This document shows positions 1 to 7,072 of a stretch of 13,986 nt of DNA, piece after piece; the first letter of the stretch is position 1; each line of letters begins with the position of its first letter. The stretch is from positions 1-13,986 of the forward strand of contig JBDHZU010000042.1 in the NCBI GenBank assembly GCA_039812085.1. The letters are read 5' to 3'. This stretch comes from JBDHZU01 sp039812085 (GTDB lineage: Bacteria; Actinomycetota; Actinomycetes; S36-B12; UBA10799). The notes beneath the pieces were generated by a model that saw only the letters and a list, made by a program, of their open reading frames with translations, searched no databases and was not told the DNA's origin. Position numbers and translations under genes: made by a program.

Positions 1-866
1 GCGACCTGTTTTGCCGTGGCGGATTCGTCTACATGCGCACAACGCAAGGACCGGAACCCGTTCATGTCATTTACCGCCGAATTGATGACGAATACCTCGA
101 CCCGATCCACTTCGAGCCAGACTCGGTGTTGGGTGTGCCCGGTTTGCTTAACGCGGCGCGCGCTGGGGCGGTCACCATCGCCAATGGAGTCGGCAATGGG
201 GTAGCTGATGACAAGGCGCTCTACCCGTACGTTCCCGCGATCATCGAGTACTACCTGGGCGAGAAGCCGATCCTGCCGAACGTTCCCACCTTCGATCTCA
301 TGCAGACCGATCAACGCCTGCACGTGCTGGAACGGCTGGACAAGATGGTGGTCAAACCCGTAGACGGTTCCGGTGGGTACGGACTCGTCATGGGACCCAA
401 AGCCACTGATGAAGAACTCGCGAAGGTCGCTGAGGAAATCCAGCGCGATCCACGCGCATGGGTGGCCCAACCGGTGGTCACCCTGTCTACCTCGCCCACG
501 GTGACCCCGAGTGGTCGTCTTGCTCCGCGTCATCTGGATCTGCGTCCGTTCGCTGTCAACGACGGTCGCAAAGTGTGGGTGTTGCCGGGTGGACTCACGC
601 GAGTGGCCCTTAACGAGGGCAGCATGGTCGTCAACTCGTCCCAAGGCGGCGGTTCCAAAGACACCTGGGTGCTGTCGAGTCGAGCTGATGACGTGGACGA
701 CGATTGGGATGAATTGCGTGCCAGTGTGACTGCTCGACGTAACCGTGCAACCCCCGAACGTTCGCCGGGTAGTCCGCGTGAATCGGCCCCTCGAATCCAC
801 GAAGCTCGTCTGCGGCAGCAAGAGGAACAACAACAGCAGTCCGCTGGCGGTGATGGGGCATGCTGA
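1..866 (+). CDS. Circularly permuted ATP-grasp protein (5'-truncated by window edge)
   Basis: The reading frame is open from base 3 with no start, so this is the C-terminal part of a longer protein (full-length members are roughly 450-550 residues). What is visible is typical of the circularly permuted ATP-grasp family (DUF404/DUF407): VIYRRIDDEYLDP, then a stretch containing GVADDKALYPYVP, then VVKPVDGSGGYG (the phosphate-loop-like ATP-grasp segment) and the closing SQGGGSKDTWVL. The last ~45 residues are a charged, Gln-rich, low-complexity tail. The family is predicted from its fold to be an ATP-dependent carboxylate-amine ligase that makes peptide bonds; substrates are unknown. The stop overlaps the start of the alpha-E gene, and a transglutaminase gene follows, a pairing seen repeatedly in bacteria. 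Family call is confident; reaction is inference. Confidence 0.9.
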   Translation, partial: DLFCRGGFVYMRTTQGPEPVHVIYRRIDDEYLDPIHFEPDSVLGVPGLLNAARAGAVTIANGVGNGVADDKALYPYVPAIIEYYLGEKPILPNVPTFDLMQTDQRLHVLERLDKMVVKPVDGSGGYGLVMGPKATDEELAKVAEEIQRDPRAWVAQPVVTLSTSPTVTPSGRLAPRHLDLRPFAVNDGRKVWVLPGGLTRVALNEGSMVVNSSQGGGSKDTWVLSSRADDVDDDWDELRASVTARRNRATPERSPGSPRESAPRIHEARLRQQEEQQQQSAGGDGAC

Positions 867-1789
867 GTCGTCTTGCCGAGAGCTTCTTCTGGGTGGGTCG
901 TTACATCGAACGTGCCGAAGGCACCACACGACTACTCGCCGAACATCACCAACTATTGGTGGAAGACACCCGCGTCCCACCGGAGGAAGGCTGCCGAGTC
1001 CTGCTGGATGCGTTGGGTCTTAGCGCGCCAGAAGCACCTGTCGCCAATGACCCGCACAGCTTGGTTCGGCTCGTCCTGGGTTCGCCGAGTGATTCGGGCA
1101 CCGTGGCTGGTGCAGTGACCGCTGCTCGGGAGAACGCGCGAGCAATTCGGGATGCGCTCTCTGGTGATGTCTACGAGGCGTTGAACAGTGTCCATTTGCG
1201 ACTGGTTGCTGCCACGTCCAGTTCGGTAGGCCCCACCAGCCCTGGCGTGCTGCTGCATGGCGTGCTGGAACGGCTCGCCGTTGTTGCCGGAGTGCTGGAC
1301 TGGACGAGCCCGCGAGACGAAGCCTGGGTGTTCCTGCGTCTTGGTCGAGCGCTGGAACGTATCGACATGACAGCGCGACTGCTCAACGTTCGTCACGACC
1401 TGTTGTGGCCAGAGAGTGGTCCGGCAACGGCGCTGCGTGCGGCTGGTGGTCTGCACGCGTTCTTGCGCGGTGGGCACCCGTTGAACGGAGAGAAGGTGCG
1501 CGAGTTCTTGGTGCTTGATCCCACCTTCCCGCGGTCCATGCTGGGGTGTTCAATCGCGGCCGAACAAGCTGCTCGCGAACTGGAATCACTCGGATCGGTG
1601 TCCACCACCGATGGAATCCTGCGAACGGTTGGTTTGCTGCGAAGTGAACTTGAGTTCGTCCCAGAAAAGCCCGATGAGGATCTGATTGATCGACTCGTCA
1701 GCTACGGACAAGCCAGTGCGCTTGCTGCTGGAACCGAGGTCAGCACGAGCTTCTTCCGTCAGACCGGCACGATCGTGTGGAGCCACTGA
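860..1789 (+). CDS. Alpha-E domain protein (DUF403)
   Basis: A 309-residue protein starting MLSRLAESFFWVGRYIERAE, the usual opening of alpha-E (DUF403) proteins, which supports the ATG at 860. It is predicted to be all-helical. A second copy of the opening motif occurs near residues 154-174 (WVFLRLGRALERIDMTARLL), consistent with an internally duplicated helical unit. Members sit beside permuted ATP-grasp and transglutaminase genes and have been proposed to act with them in peptide synthesis or tagging; no activity is established that I can name. The ATG overlaps the upstream gene by 7 nt (stop 864-866) and its own TGA overlaps the ATG of the next gene, so the three are very likely translationally coupled. 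No signal peptide or membrane segment is seen, so it is probably cytoplasmic. Confidence 0.9.
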   Translation: MLSRLAESFFWVGRYIERAEGTTRLLAEHHQLLVEDTRVPPEEGCRVLLDALGLSAPEAPVANDPHSLVRLVLGSPSDSGTVAGAVTAARENARAIRDALSGDVYEALNSVHLRLVAATSSSVGPTSPGVLLHGVLERLAVVAGVLDWTSPRDEAWVFLRLGRALERIDMTARLLNVRHDLLWPESGPATALRAAGGLHAFLRGGHPLNGEKVREFLVLDPTFPRSMLGCSIAAEQAARELESLGSVSTTDGILRTVGLLRSELEFVPEKPDEDLIDRLVSYGQASALAAGTEVSTSFFRQTGTIVWSH

Positions 1790-2640
1790 TGAGTTGGCGA
1801 CTCGAAGTTACGCATGTGACCGGACTGGAGTACTCCGAGCCAGTTCGAGTCTCTTTCAACGAGGCTCGGATGACTCCGGCTGATACCGCTGGACAGTTGC
1901 TCATCGCGCACGACTTGAAGGTCAGCCCAGACGCCCGCGTTGTGTCCTATGTGGACTACTGGGGAACCTTGGTCGAGGCATTCGACGTACACGAGGAACA
2001 CACCACGCTAGAGATCGTGTCCCGCAATGTGGTGGACACTCCTGAGGCCAGCGAACGGCCAGAAGGCGTCGGCTGGGAGGTGCTGCGGGAGGCCACGGTG
2101 ACCGATACATGGTGTGAGTACCTGCGCCCCACCGACTACGTGGATGATGCTCGCACCGACGAGTTCCGAATCGACATCGTTGATCGGATGGCTGCTGCCG
2201 AAACTCCACGGGCCGCCATCGACATTGCGATTCAAGAAGTGCGTGCGCACCTGGAATATCGCACCGGATCGACCTCGGTTTCCACCACGGCCAGCCAGGC
2301 ATGGGAACACCGACTAGGTGTCTGCCAAGACTTCAGTCACGTCACCCTGTCTCTGTTGCGTGCGGTCGGTATCCCGGCTCGCTACGTCAGTGGCTATCTC
2401 TACACCGGCGATGGAACTATCGGGGAAACCGTCACCGGAGAAAGTCACGCCTGGGTGGAATCGTGGGATGGAGCGTGGTGGGCGAGTGATCCCACCAACG
2501 GACTGCCCGTCGGCGAAGGACACTGCGTAGTTGCGCGAGGCCGTGACTACGCCGATGTCAGCCCCCTGAAAGGTGTGTATGCCGGGGGCGAGTCCCAAGA
2601 ACTCGGTGTCCAGGTGTCGCTGACCCGACTCCCTCGGTAA
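1789..2640 (+). CDS. Transglutaminase-like cysteine protease family protein
   Basis: A 283-residue protein. The ATG at 1789 overlaps the upstream stop (TGATG) and gives the family-typical N-terminus MSWRLEVTHVTG; an in-frame GTG at 1777 is less likely. The first ~100 residues match the bacterial transglutaminase N-terminal region. The core carries a complete papain-like triad: Cys179 in GVCQDFSH, His220 in GESHAWVE and Asp234 in DPTN. Such proteins cleave or transfer peptide amides. Because it is coupled to ATP-grasp and alpha-E genes, a role in hydrolysing or remodelling the amide product of the ATP-grasp ligase is a reasonable inference. No signal peptide is visible, so it is probably cytoplasmic. 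It ends 12 bp before a convergent gene, with no obvious terminator between them. Confidence 0.92.
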   Translation: MSWRLEVTHVTGLEYSEPVRVSFNEARMTPADTAGQLLIAHDLKVSPDARVVSYVDYWGTLVEAFDVHEEHTTLEIVSRNVVDTPEASERPEGVGWEVLREATVTDTWCEYLRPTDYVDDARTDEFRIDIVDRMAAAETPRAAIDIAIQEVRAHLEYRTGSTSVSTTASQAWEHRLGVCQDFSHVTLSLLRAVGIPARYVSGYLYTGDGTIGETVTGESHAWVESWDGAWWASDPTNGLPVGEGHCVVARGRDYADVSPLKGVYAGGESQELGVQVSLTRLPR

Positions 2641-2652
2641 TGCCGCCCGCGC

Positions 2653-3483
2653 TCACGAATCGGTTTGTGTGATCCAACCCCGGTAGTCGGCAATATCGTC
2701 TGGAACCGTTCGTAGCAGTGCATCGAGTTCTCGACGTCGAGTTTCCGACAGCTCATCAGTCGGAGTCACCCGCGTCAAGATGGTGAATGCGATCGAACCG
2801 GAGTTGGGAAGGCGACGTAGCGTCTGCCTTTCCGTTCGCAGGTAGACCGCGTGAGTGGGATCAATCGGCGGTTCACTGTTCGCAGGCAACGGAAGATGTA
2901 GCTGATCGTCGTCCAGCAGAGTCCAGTTCGTCCGAGCGAAGACAGTCGAGCCGTCGTCATCGGCAATTCGGTCGAAGGTCTTGTCCACGGCAGGTTCCAG
3001 ACGATGTTCGTAATCGGGAACTGGACCATGAATCCCGGTGACATCCAGCCCTAACTTTGATCGCAGATTCCAGCGGGAGGTGAAGCACACCGTTGCCGCA
3101 GACAACACCCACTGATCATCCTGCGGAAGTAACAACATGAAGTCCTCGGCAAATCCACGCGCGAGGTCGTCCATCGGAGATTCACTACAAGCGACTGTTC
3201 GACCTTGTGATTGTGCGGTAGCAATCGCCAGGTCGCGCAACTCGTTGGCAGCCGCGGTTCCCTGGTCGCCGAACTGGGGCAACGACTCAAAGACGGCCTC
3301 GGCATGATGCCCCGACAACACCGCTGCCTTGGCCGACAGATCATCCGCTAAGTGTTCGTCGTTGACCAGCCAGGCATCAGTTGGTTCAGCCCGAATACCG
3401 ACTGTCCAACGAAAGGTGGCGGCATCAATGCGCGGTGTGGCTCCGACAAACGGGTCCGGCCGAGCAGGCGATGCGGGGCTCAC
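2653..3483 (-). CDS. DUF3445 / heme-dependent oxidative N-demethylase-like protein
   Basis: The protein matches the DUF3445 family, related to the heme-binding subunit of oxidative N-demethylase (dimethylamine monooxygenase). Visible motifs, numbered from the GTG at 3483 (276 residues): FRWTVG near residue 24, EDFMLLLP near 113-120, the family-typical IHGPVPDYEHRL with His152 as a candidate heme ligand, ARTNW near 183-187 and RTERQTLRRLP near 216-226. An ATG at 3555 would add 24 residues lying wholly inside dapD and unlike the family, so the GTG is preferred, although its Shine-Dalgarno (AGGA) sits very close. The gene lies 4 bp downstream of dapD on the same strand and is probably co-transcribed with it. 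No partner reductase genes are visible here, so substrate and electron source are unknown. Confidence 0.82.
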   Translation of the reverse strand: MSPASPARPDPFVGATPRIDAATFRWTVGIRAEPTDAWLVNDEHLADDLSAKAAVLSGHHAEAVFESLPQFGDQGTAAANELRDLAIATAQSQGRTVACSESPMDDLARGFAEDFMLLLPQDDQWVLSAATVCFTSRWNLRSKLGLDVTGIHGPVPDYEHRLEPAVDKTFDRIADDDGSTVFARTNWTLLDDDQLHLPLPANSEPPIDPTHAVYLRTERQTLRRLPNSGSIAFTILTRVTPTDELSETRRRELDALLRTVPDDIADYRGWITQTDS

Positions 3484-3487
3484 ATTC

Positions 3488-4429
3488 CTAGTTTGCGTGC
3501 AATGCCTCGTTGAGTCCGCCCCAATGTCCAGTTCGGGCGACAGCTTCCAATGCACCGGTCACTGAGTTGCGGCGGAACAACAGATCAGCCACGCCGCTGA
3601 GATCACGTGCCTTGACGACCTCACCGTCAGGCAGAGCGATCTTGGAGCCGGCAGTGATGTAACACCCTGCCTCCACCACGCTGCGGTCACCCAGGCTGAT
3701 GCCGACGCCCGCGTTAGCCCCGATCAGGCACCCTTCCCCGATCGAAATGACTTCTTGTCCACCACCGGACAGAGTGCCCATGATGCTGGCGCCGCCGCCG
3801 ATGTCCGAGCCGTCTCCCACCACAACACCCGCGCTAATCCGGCCCTCCACCATGCTGGATCCAAGCGTTCCGGCGTTGAAGTTGCAGAAGCCCTCGTGCA
3901 TCACGGTTGTGCCAGAGGCCAAGTGAGCACCCAGACGAACCCGGTCAGCATCAGCAATCCGAACACCCTCTGGGCAGACGTAATCGGTCATCCGCGGGAA
4001 CTTGTCGATGCTGGTGACTGACAGATGAGTTCCGCGTGCCCGCGCCCGCAGTTGCGCCGTATTGACCTGATCGACCGCGACCGGACCCAACGTTGTCCAC
4101 GCCACGTTGGCGAGCAGGCCGAAGATTCCATCGAGATTGATCGAGCGCGGGGCAACCAATCGGTGAGACAGCAGATGCAACCGCAGGTAGACATCAGCGG
4201 CATCAACCGGCGGGGTCGAAAGATCCTCGATCACCGTGCGGACAGTCTCCACTCGAACTCCGCGGATCTGATCATCGGTGATCGCGGCATCAAGTCCCAC
4301 CACGTCAGATGGGGTAGCGCTCAGGCTTGGGGTCGGGTACCAAGCGTCGAGCAGTACGTCGTCGGCATAGGTAGCCAGGCCAAGGCCGCTGGCAGGGGAA
4401 TTGACCGGTGCTGGGCTTTGCGTCGTCAC
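3488..4429 (-). CDS. dapD: 2,3,4,5-tetrahydropyridine-2,6-dicarboxylate N-succinyltransferase
   Basis: A 313-residue DapD of the actinobacterial type (about 317 residues in M. tuberculosis). It transfers succinyl from succinyl-CoA to tetrahydrodipicolinate in the succinylase branch of meso-diaminopimelate and lysine synthesis, in the cytoplasm. The C-terminal half is a left-handed beta-helix hexapeptide domain containing MHEGFCNFNAGT (177-188), SSMVEGRISAG with Glu195, and SIMGTLSGGG with Gly218. These align with the mycobacterial active-site Glu199 and Gly222 at a constant offset of four. The start is GTG with no Shine-Dalgarno and a TANNNT element 7 nt upstream, suggesting a leaderless transcript. 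It diverges from dapE, so two steps of the pathway share a promoter region, and it is followed by a DUF3445 gene. Confidence 0.97.
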   Translation of the reverse strand: MTTQSPAPVNSPASGLGLATYADDVLLDAWYPTPSLSATPSDVVGLDAAITDDQIRGVRVETVRTVIEDLSTPPVDAADVYLRLHLLSHRLVAPRSINLDGIFGLLANVAWTTLGPVAVDQVNTAQLRARARGTHLSVTSIDKFPRMTDYVCPEGVRIADADRVRLGAHLASGTTVMHEGFCNFNAGTLGSSMVEGRISAGVVVGDGSDIGGGASIMGTLSGGGQEVISIGEGCLIGANAGVGISLGDRSVVEAGCYITAGSKIALPDGEVVKARDLSGVADLLFRRNSVTGALEAVARTGHWGGLNEALHAN

Positions 4430-4435
4430 GATGGC

Positions 4436-4442
4436 TACCGTA
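4436..4442. promoter_or_regulatory. Bidirectional -10 element for leaderless dapD and dapE
   Basis: The seven bases TACCGTA read TACCGT on the + strand (4436-4441) and TACGGT on the - strand (4442-4437). Both fit the actinobacterial -10 consensus TANNNT. The + element ends 6 nt before the dapE GTG (4448), and the - element ends 7 nt before the dapD GTG (4429). Transcription would therefore start at or next to each start codon. Neither gene has a Shine-Dalgarno. No convincing -35 was found on either side. Confidence 0.6.
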
Positions 4443-4447
4443 CTTGT

Positions 4448-5515
4448 GTGTCCACTGCGCGCCTTGACCTGACTGCTGATGTCGCCGACCTCACGGCGGC
4501 ACTTGTCGACATTCCTAGTGAGTCCGGCGACGAGCAGGTTATTGCCGATGCAGTGGAACAGGCGTTGAGTAATTCATCGCATCTAACGGTGCAGCGGCTA
4601 GGAAATGCCGTCGTCGCACAGACGAACCTGGATCACGCCGAACGAGTGGTGATCGCCGGGCATCTGGATACCGTTCCCGCTGCTGACAATCTGCCGTCTT
4701 CGCGTGACGGTGACCTGTTGTTCGGGCTTGGATCCTGCGACATGAAGGGCGGCGTTGCGGTTGCGCTGTCGCTTGCGGCGGAATTGGATGAGCCCAATCG
4801 AGATGTGACTTGGGTGTTCTACGACTGTGAAGAAGTCGATGCCGCCCGCAACGGACTTCGTCGGATCGCAGCCGAACAGCCTGAGTTATTGGCAGCGGAC
4901 TTTGCGATCCTCATGGAGCCGACGGATGCGGGGATCGAGGCAGGCTGCCAAGGGACTCTTCGGGTCGAGGTTCGCGTGCCCGGTAAGCGCGCACACAGCG
5001 CACGTTCGTGGAAGGGCGAGAACGCTGTTCATCGAGCAGCCGAGGTGCTCAATCGACTGGTGGACTATTCGCCGGAAGTCGTCGAGGTTGATGGCTTGTC
5101 CTACCGCGAAGGTGTGAATGCCGTAGGTATCACCGGTGGTATTGCTGGCAACGTGATCCCGGACGAGGCCGTCGTCACAGTGAACTACCGGTACGCGCCA
5201 TCGCGATCACCCGAACAAGCGGTGGCTCATGTGGCAGAGGTATTCGATGGGTTCGAGGTAACTGTTGTTGACCATGCGCCCGGTGCTTTGCCTGGTTTAG
5301 AACTGCCTGCCGCTAGAGAGTTCATTGCCGCAGTCGGTGAGCAACCTCGGCCAAAGTTCGGGTGGACTGATGTCGCGCGGTTCTCAGAACTGGGTATCCC
5401 CGCTGTCAACTTTGGTCCCGGGGATCCGTCGCTGGCTCATGCCGCTGACGAACACGTTCCGGTTGAACAGATTCGTTCGTGTCACGCGCAATTGCGTCAG
5501 TGGTTGTCGTCGTAA
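4448..5515 (+). CDS. dapE: Succinyl-diaminopimelate desuccinylase
   Basis: M20-family di-zinc amidohydrolase of 355 residues, close to the 354 of M. tuberculosis DapE. It hydrolyses N-succinyl-LL-diaminopimelate to LL-diaminopimelate and succinate, two steps after DapD. Metal and catalytic residues are in place: GHLDTVP (His72, Asp74), GSCDMKGG (Asp98), DCEEV (Glu128/Glu129), MEPT (Glu157) and the C-terminal LAHAADEHV (His331). The dimerisation (lid) domain covers roughly residues 165-280. The frame stays open upstream to about 4025, but that part is antisense to dapD. The GTG at 4448 gives the family-length protein and lies exactly 6 nt after a TANNNT element, so a leaderless mRNA is likely. 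It faces a hairpin and the convergent YceI gene. Confidence 0.95.
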   Translation: MSTARLDLTADVADLTAALVDIPSESGDEQVIADAVEQALSNSSHLTVQRLGNAVVAQTNLDHAERVVIAGHLDTVPAADNLPSSRDGDLLFGLGSCDMKGGVAVALSLAAELDEPNRDVTWVFYDCEEVDAARNGLRRIAAEQPELLAADFAILMEPTDAGIEAGCQGTLRVEVRVPGKRAHSARSWKGENAVHRAAEVLNRLVDYSPEVVEVDGLSYREGVNAVGITGGIAGNVIPDEAVVTVNYRYAPSRSPEQAVAHVAEVFDGFEVTVVDHAPGALPGLELPAAREFIAAVGEQPRPKFGWTDVARFSELGIPAVNFGPGDPSLAHAADEHVPVEQIRSCHAQLRQWLSS

Positions 5516-5519
5516 CGAA

Positions 5520-5554
5520 CTGATGGGGCTGCTGGTTCTCAGCAACCCCATCAG
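5520..5554. terminator. Hairpin between convergent dapE and yceI-like genes
   Basis: CTGATGGGGCTGCTG (5520-5534) pairs with CAGCAACCCCATCAG (5540-5554). This gives a 15-position stem with one mismatch and a 5-nt loop. There is no T-run on either strand, but the GC-rich stem sits in the 54-bp gap between convergent stop codons, so a bidirectional U-less terminator is likely. Confidence 0.7.
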
Positions 5555-5569
5555 TCAGTGTGATGTGGA

Positions 5570-6127
5570 TCAGCCCTCGTTCTTGACGGCTTCCACATCG
5601 AGGGTGATCTTCACCTTGTCGCCGACCAGAACGCCGCCTGCCTCGAGGGCAACGTTCCAGGTCAGACCGAACTCCTCGCGGGAGATTTCCGTGCTGGCCT
5701 CGAAGCCAACTCGAGTTCCGCCCCACGGGTCGCCGTGAACGCCGACATATTCGACCTCAAGCTCGACCGGCTTGGTCACATCTTTGACGGTCAAGTCACC
5801 GCGCAGAACGAACTCGTCACTGCCCTTTTCCACCAGTTCGGTGGATGCGAATGTGATGGTGGGGAACGTCTCGACGCTGAGGAAGTCGTCGCTCTTGATG
5901 TGGGCGTCGCGATCTTCATTCTTGCTGTCGAAGCTGTCGGTCTTGATGGTGACGTTGGTGCTGGAGCTGGCTGGGTTATCGCCATCGATGGTGATGGTGC
6001 CCTCGACATCGGTGAAGCTGCCGCGCACCTTGGCGACCATGGCGTGACGCACGCTGAAGCCGACGTTGGTATGGCTGGCGTCAATCGTCCAGGTTCCGGA
6101 AGCGGCGCTCAGAGCAGAAGTACTCAT
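5570..6127 (-). CDS. YceI family protein (cytoplasmic type)
   Basis: A 185-residue YceI-like protein. The family fold is a lipocalin-like beta barrel that binds long isoprenoid chains in characterised bacterial members. Family features include GTWTIDASHTNVGFSVRHAMVAKVRG at the start (residues about 11-36), the central segment around DDFLSVETFPTITFAST, the strand region DLTVKDVTKPVELEVEY, and a C-terminal half with REEFGLTWN. There is no signal peptide, unlike E. coli YceI, so it is probably cytoplasmic, as is common in actinobacteria. The ATG at 6127 has a purine-rich AAAGAG about 8 nt upstream. It is monocistronic, convergent with dapE and divergent from the LOG gene, and has no visible link to lysine synthesis. 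The natural ligand is unknown. Confidence 0.92.
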   Translation of the reverse strand: MSTSALSAASGTWTIDASHTNVGFSVRHAMVAKVRGSFTDVEGTITIDGDNPASSSTNVTIKTDSFDSKNEDRDAHIKSDDFLSVETFPTITFASTELVEKGSDEFVLRGDLTVKDVTKPVELEVEYVGVHGDPWGGTRVGFEASTEISREEFGLTWNVALEAGGVLVGDKVKITLDVEAVKNEG

Positions 6128-6167
6128 GTTTCATTCTCTTTCGTGAGGCAAATAGTTGAACTTTCAA

Positions 6168-6197
6168 ATGATACGAACTCGTTGGTCTAGAGGTCTA
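6168..6197 (-). promoter_or_regulatory. Candidate promoter of the YceI gene
   Basis: On the - strand TAGACC (6197-6192) and TATCAT (6173-6168) are separated by 18 bp. The -35 matches TTGACA at four of six positions, and the -10 fits TANNNT. It would start transcription near 6161, leaving a leader of about 34 nt before the ATG at 6127. Confidence 0.4.
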
Positions 6198-6244
6198 TTC
6201 CCGATTGGGAAAAACAATTTGACGAATGTGGTCAGTCCCGCAGG

Positions 6245-6250
6245 TAGCGT
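6245..6250 (+). promoter_or_regulatory. Candidate -10 for a leaderless LOG-family gene
   Basis: TAGCGT fits TANNNT and ends exactly 6 nt before the ATG at 6257, the same spacing as at dapE. TTGACG lies at 6219-6224 but is 20 bp away, long for a -35. No well-placed Shine-Dalgarno precedes the ATG, which supports leaderless initiation. Confidence 0.45.
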
Positions 6251-6256
6251 GGCGGT

Positions 6257-7072
6257 ATGCCGTCTGACAGTTCCGATAGTCGCCGTACCGGTCGAGTGCT
6301 CTTACGTCGCGATCAAGTCCCCACCACAACCAGTGACCAGCGTTTGCTGGATGCCGCACCGCAGGCGGAATGGCTCAACGAAGACCCCTGGCGAGTTATG
6401 CGGATTCAAGCCGAGTTCGTGGAGGGATTCGAGACGTTGTCGGCAATCGGGCCGGCTGTCACGGTGTTCGGTAGTGCTCGGACCAAAGAGACGAGTCCCT
6501 GGTACCAGCGCGCGCAGGAGTTGGGTGGTCGATTAGCTGCAGAAGGATTCGCCGTCATCACCGGTGGTGGCCCAGGAATCATGGAAGCGGCCAACCGAGG
6601 GGCATGTGAATCCGGTGGTACCTCCGTCGGGTTGGGAATCGAACTGCCTTTCGAGCAGCACCTCAACGACTGGGTTGATGTCGGAATCAACTTCCGGTAC
6701 TTCTTCGCCCGTAAGACCTGCTTCATCAAGTACGCCCAAGCGTTCGTTGCGTTCCCTGGCGGGTTTGGCACCTTGGATGAAACTTTCGAGGCATTCACCT
6801 TGGTGCAGACCCATAAGGTCACGAGCTTCCCTGTGGTCTTGTTCGGGGTCGACTATTGGGCACCATTGATGGACTGGATCCGAAATGGCTTGCTTGCCGA
6901 AGGAATGATCAGCGAACACGATCTGGACTTCCTCACTGTGACCGACGATGTTTCTCAGGCGATCCAGATCATTAATTCGGCAACTGCTGCACATCAGCCG
7001 CCGCCACCTCGCGAGCCCATCGGAGGCAAGCATCGTCGGCACCCGGATGGGTTGAACGGAAAGCACGCGTGA
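6257..7072 (+). CDS. LOG family (TIGR00730) nucleotide phosphoribohydrolase, long form
   Basis: A 271-residue Rossmann-fold protein of the LOG/lysine decarboxylase-like family. These enzymes cleave cytokinin or purine nucleoside 5'-monophosphates to free base and ribose 5-phosphate; the old 'lysine decarboxylase' label is misleading. Motifs: VTVFGSART (68-76), GGGPGIMEAANRGA (103-116), FARKTCFIKYA with the conserved Arg152, and PGGFGTLDE (167-175) with the catalytic Glu. Residues 1-45 and 245-271 are extra, polar and probably disordered; the C-terminal tail is Pro- and His-rich. It overlaps the next LOG gene by 4 nt (GTGA), so the two paralogues are coupled. Position downstream of dapE resembles that in other actinobacteria. 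The true substrate is not evident. Confidence 0.92.
   Translation: MPSDSSDSRRTGRVLLRRDQVPTTTSDQRLLDAAPQAEWLNEDPWRVMRIQAEFVEGFETLSAIGPAVTVFGSARTKETSPWYQRAQELGGRLAAEGFAVITGGGPGIMEAANRGACESGGTSVGLGIELPFEQHLNDWVDVGINFRYFFARKTCFIKYAQAFVAFPGGFGTLDETFEAFTLVQTHKVTSFPVVLFGVDYWAPLMDWIRNGLLAEGMISEHDLDFLTVTDDVSQAIQIINSATAAHQPPPPREPIGGKHRRHPDGLNGKHA

Noticed and set aside
953..1477. 174-codon ORF on the - strand inside the alpha-E gene
   Set aside because: Antisense shadow of a well-supported coding gene; its translation shows no recognisable domain.
3484..3555. 24-codon N-terminal extension of the DUF3445 gene
   Set aside because: It lies inside dapD in another frame and does not resemble the family N-terminus; kept only as an alternative start.
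4401..4406. TTGACC as a -35 for dapE
   Set aside because: It is 29 bp from the -10 at 4436, too far for a standard promoter, and lies inside dapD coding sequence.
4025..4447. Open frame extending dapE by 141 codons upstream
   Set aside because: It is wholly antisense to dapD, has no similarity to the M20 family, and the GTG at 4448 yields the normal DapE length.
5735..6190. 151-codon ORF on the + strand across the YceI gene
   Set aside because: Antisense shadow; the YceI protein on the opposite strand is clearly the coding one.
6533..7066. 177-codon - strand ORF inside the first LOG gene
   Set aside because: Antisense to conserved LOG motifs; no recognisable domain.
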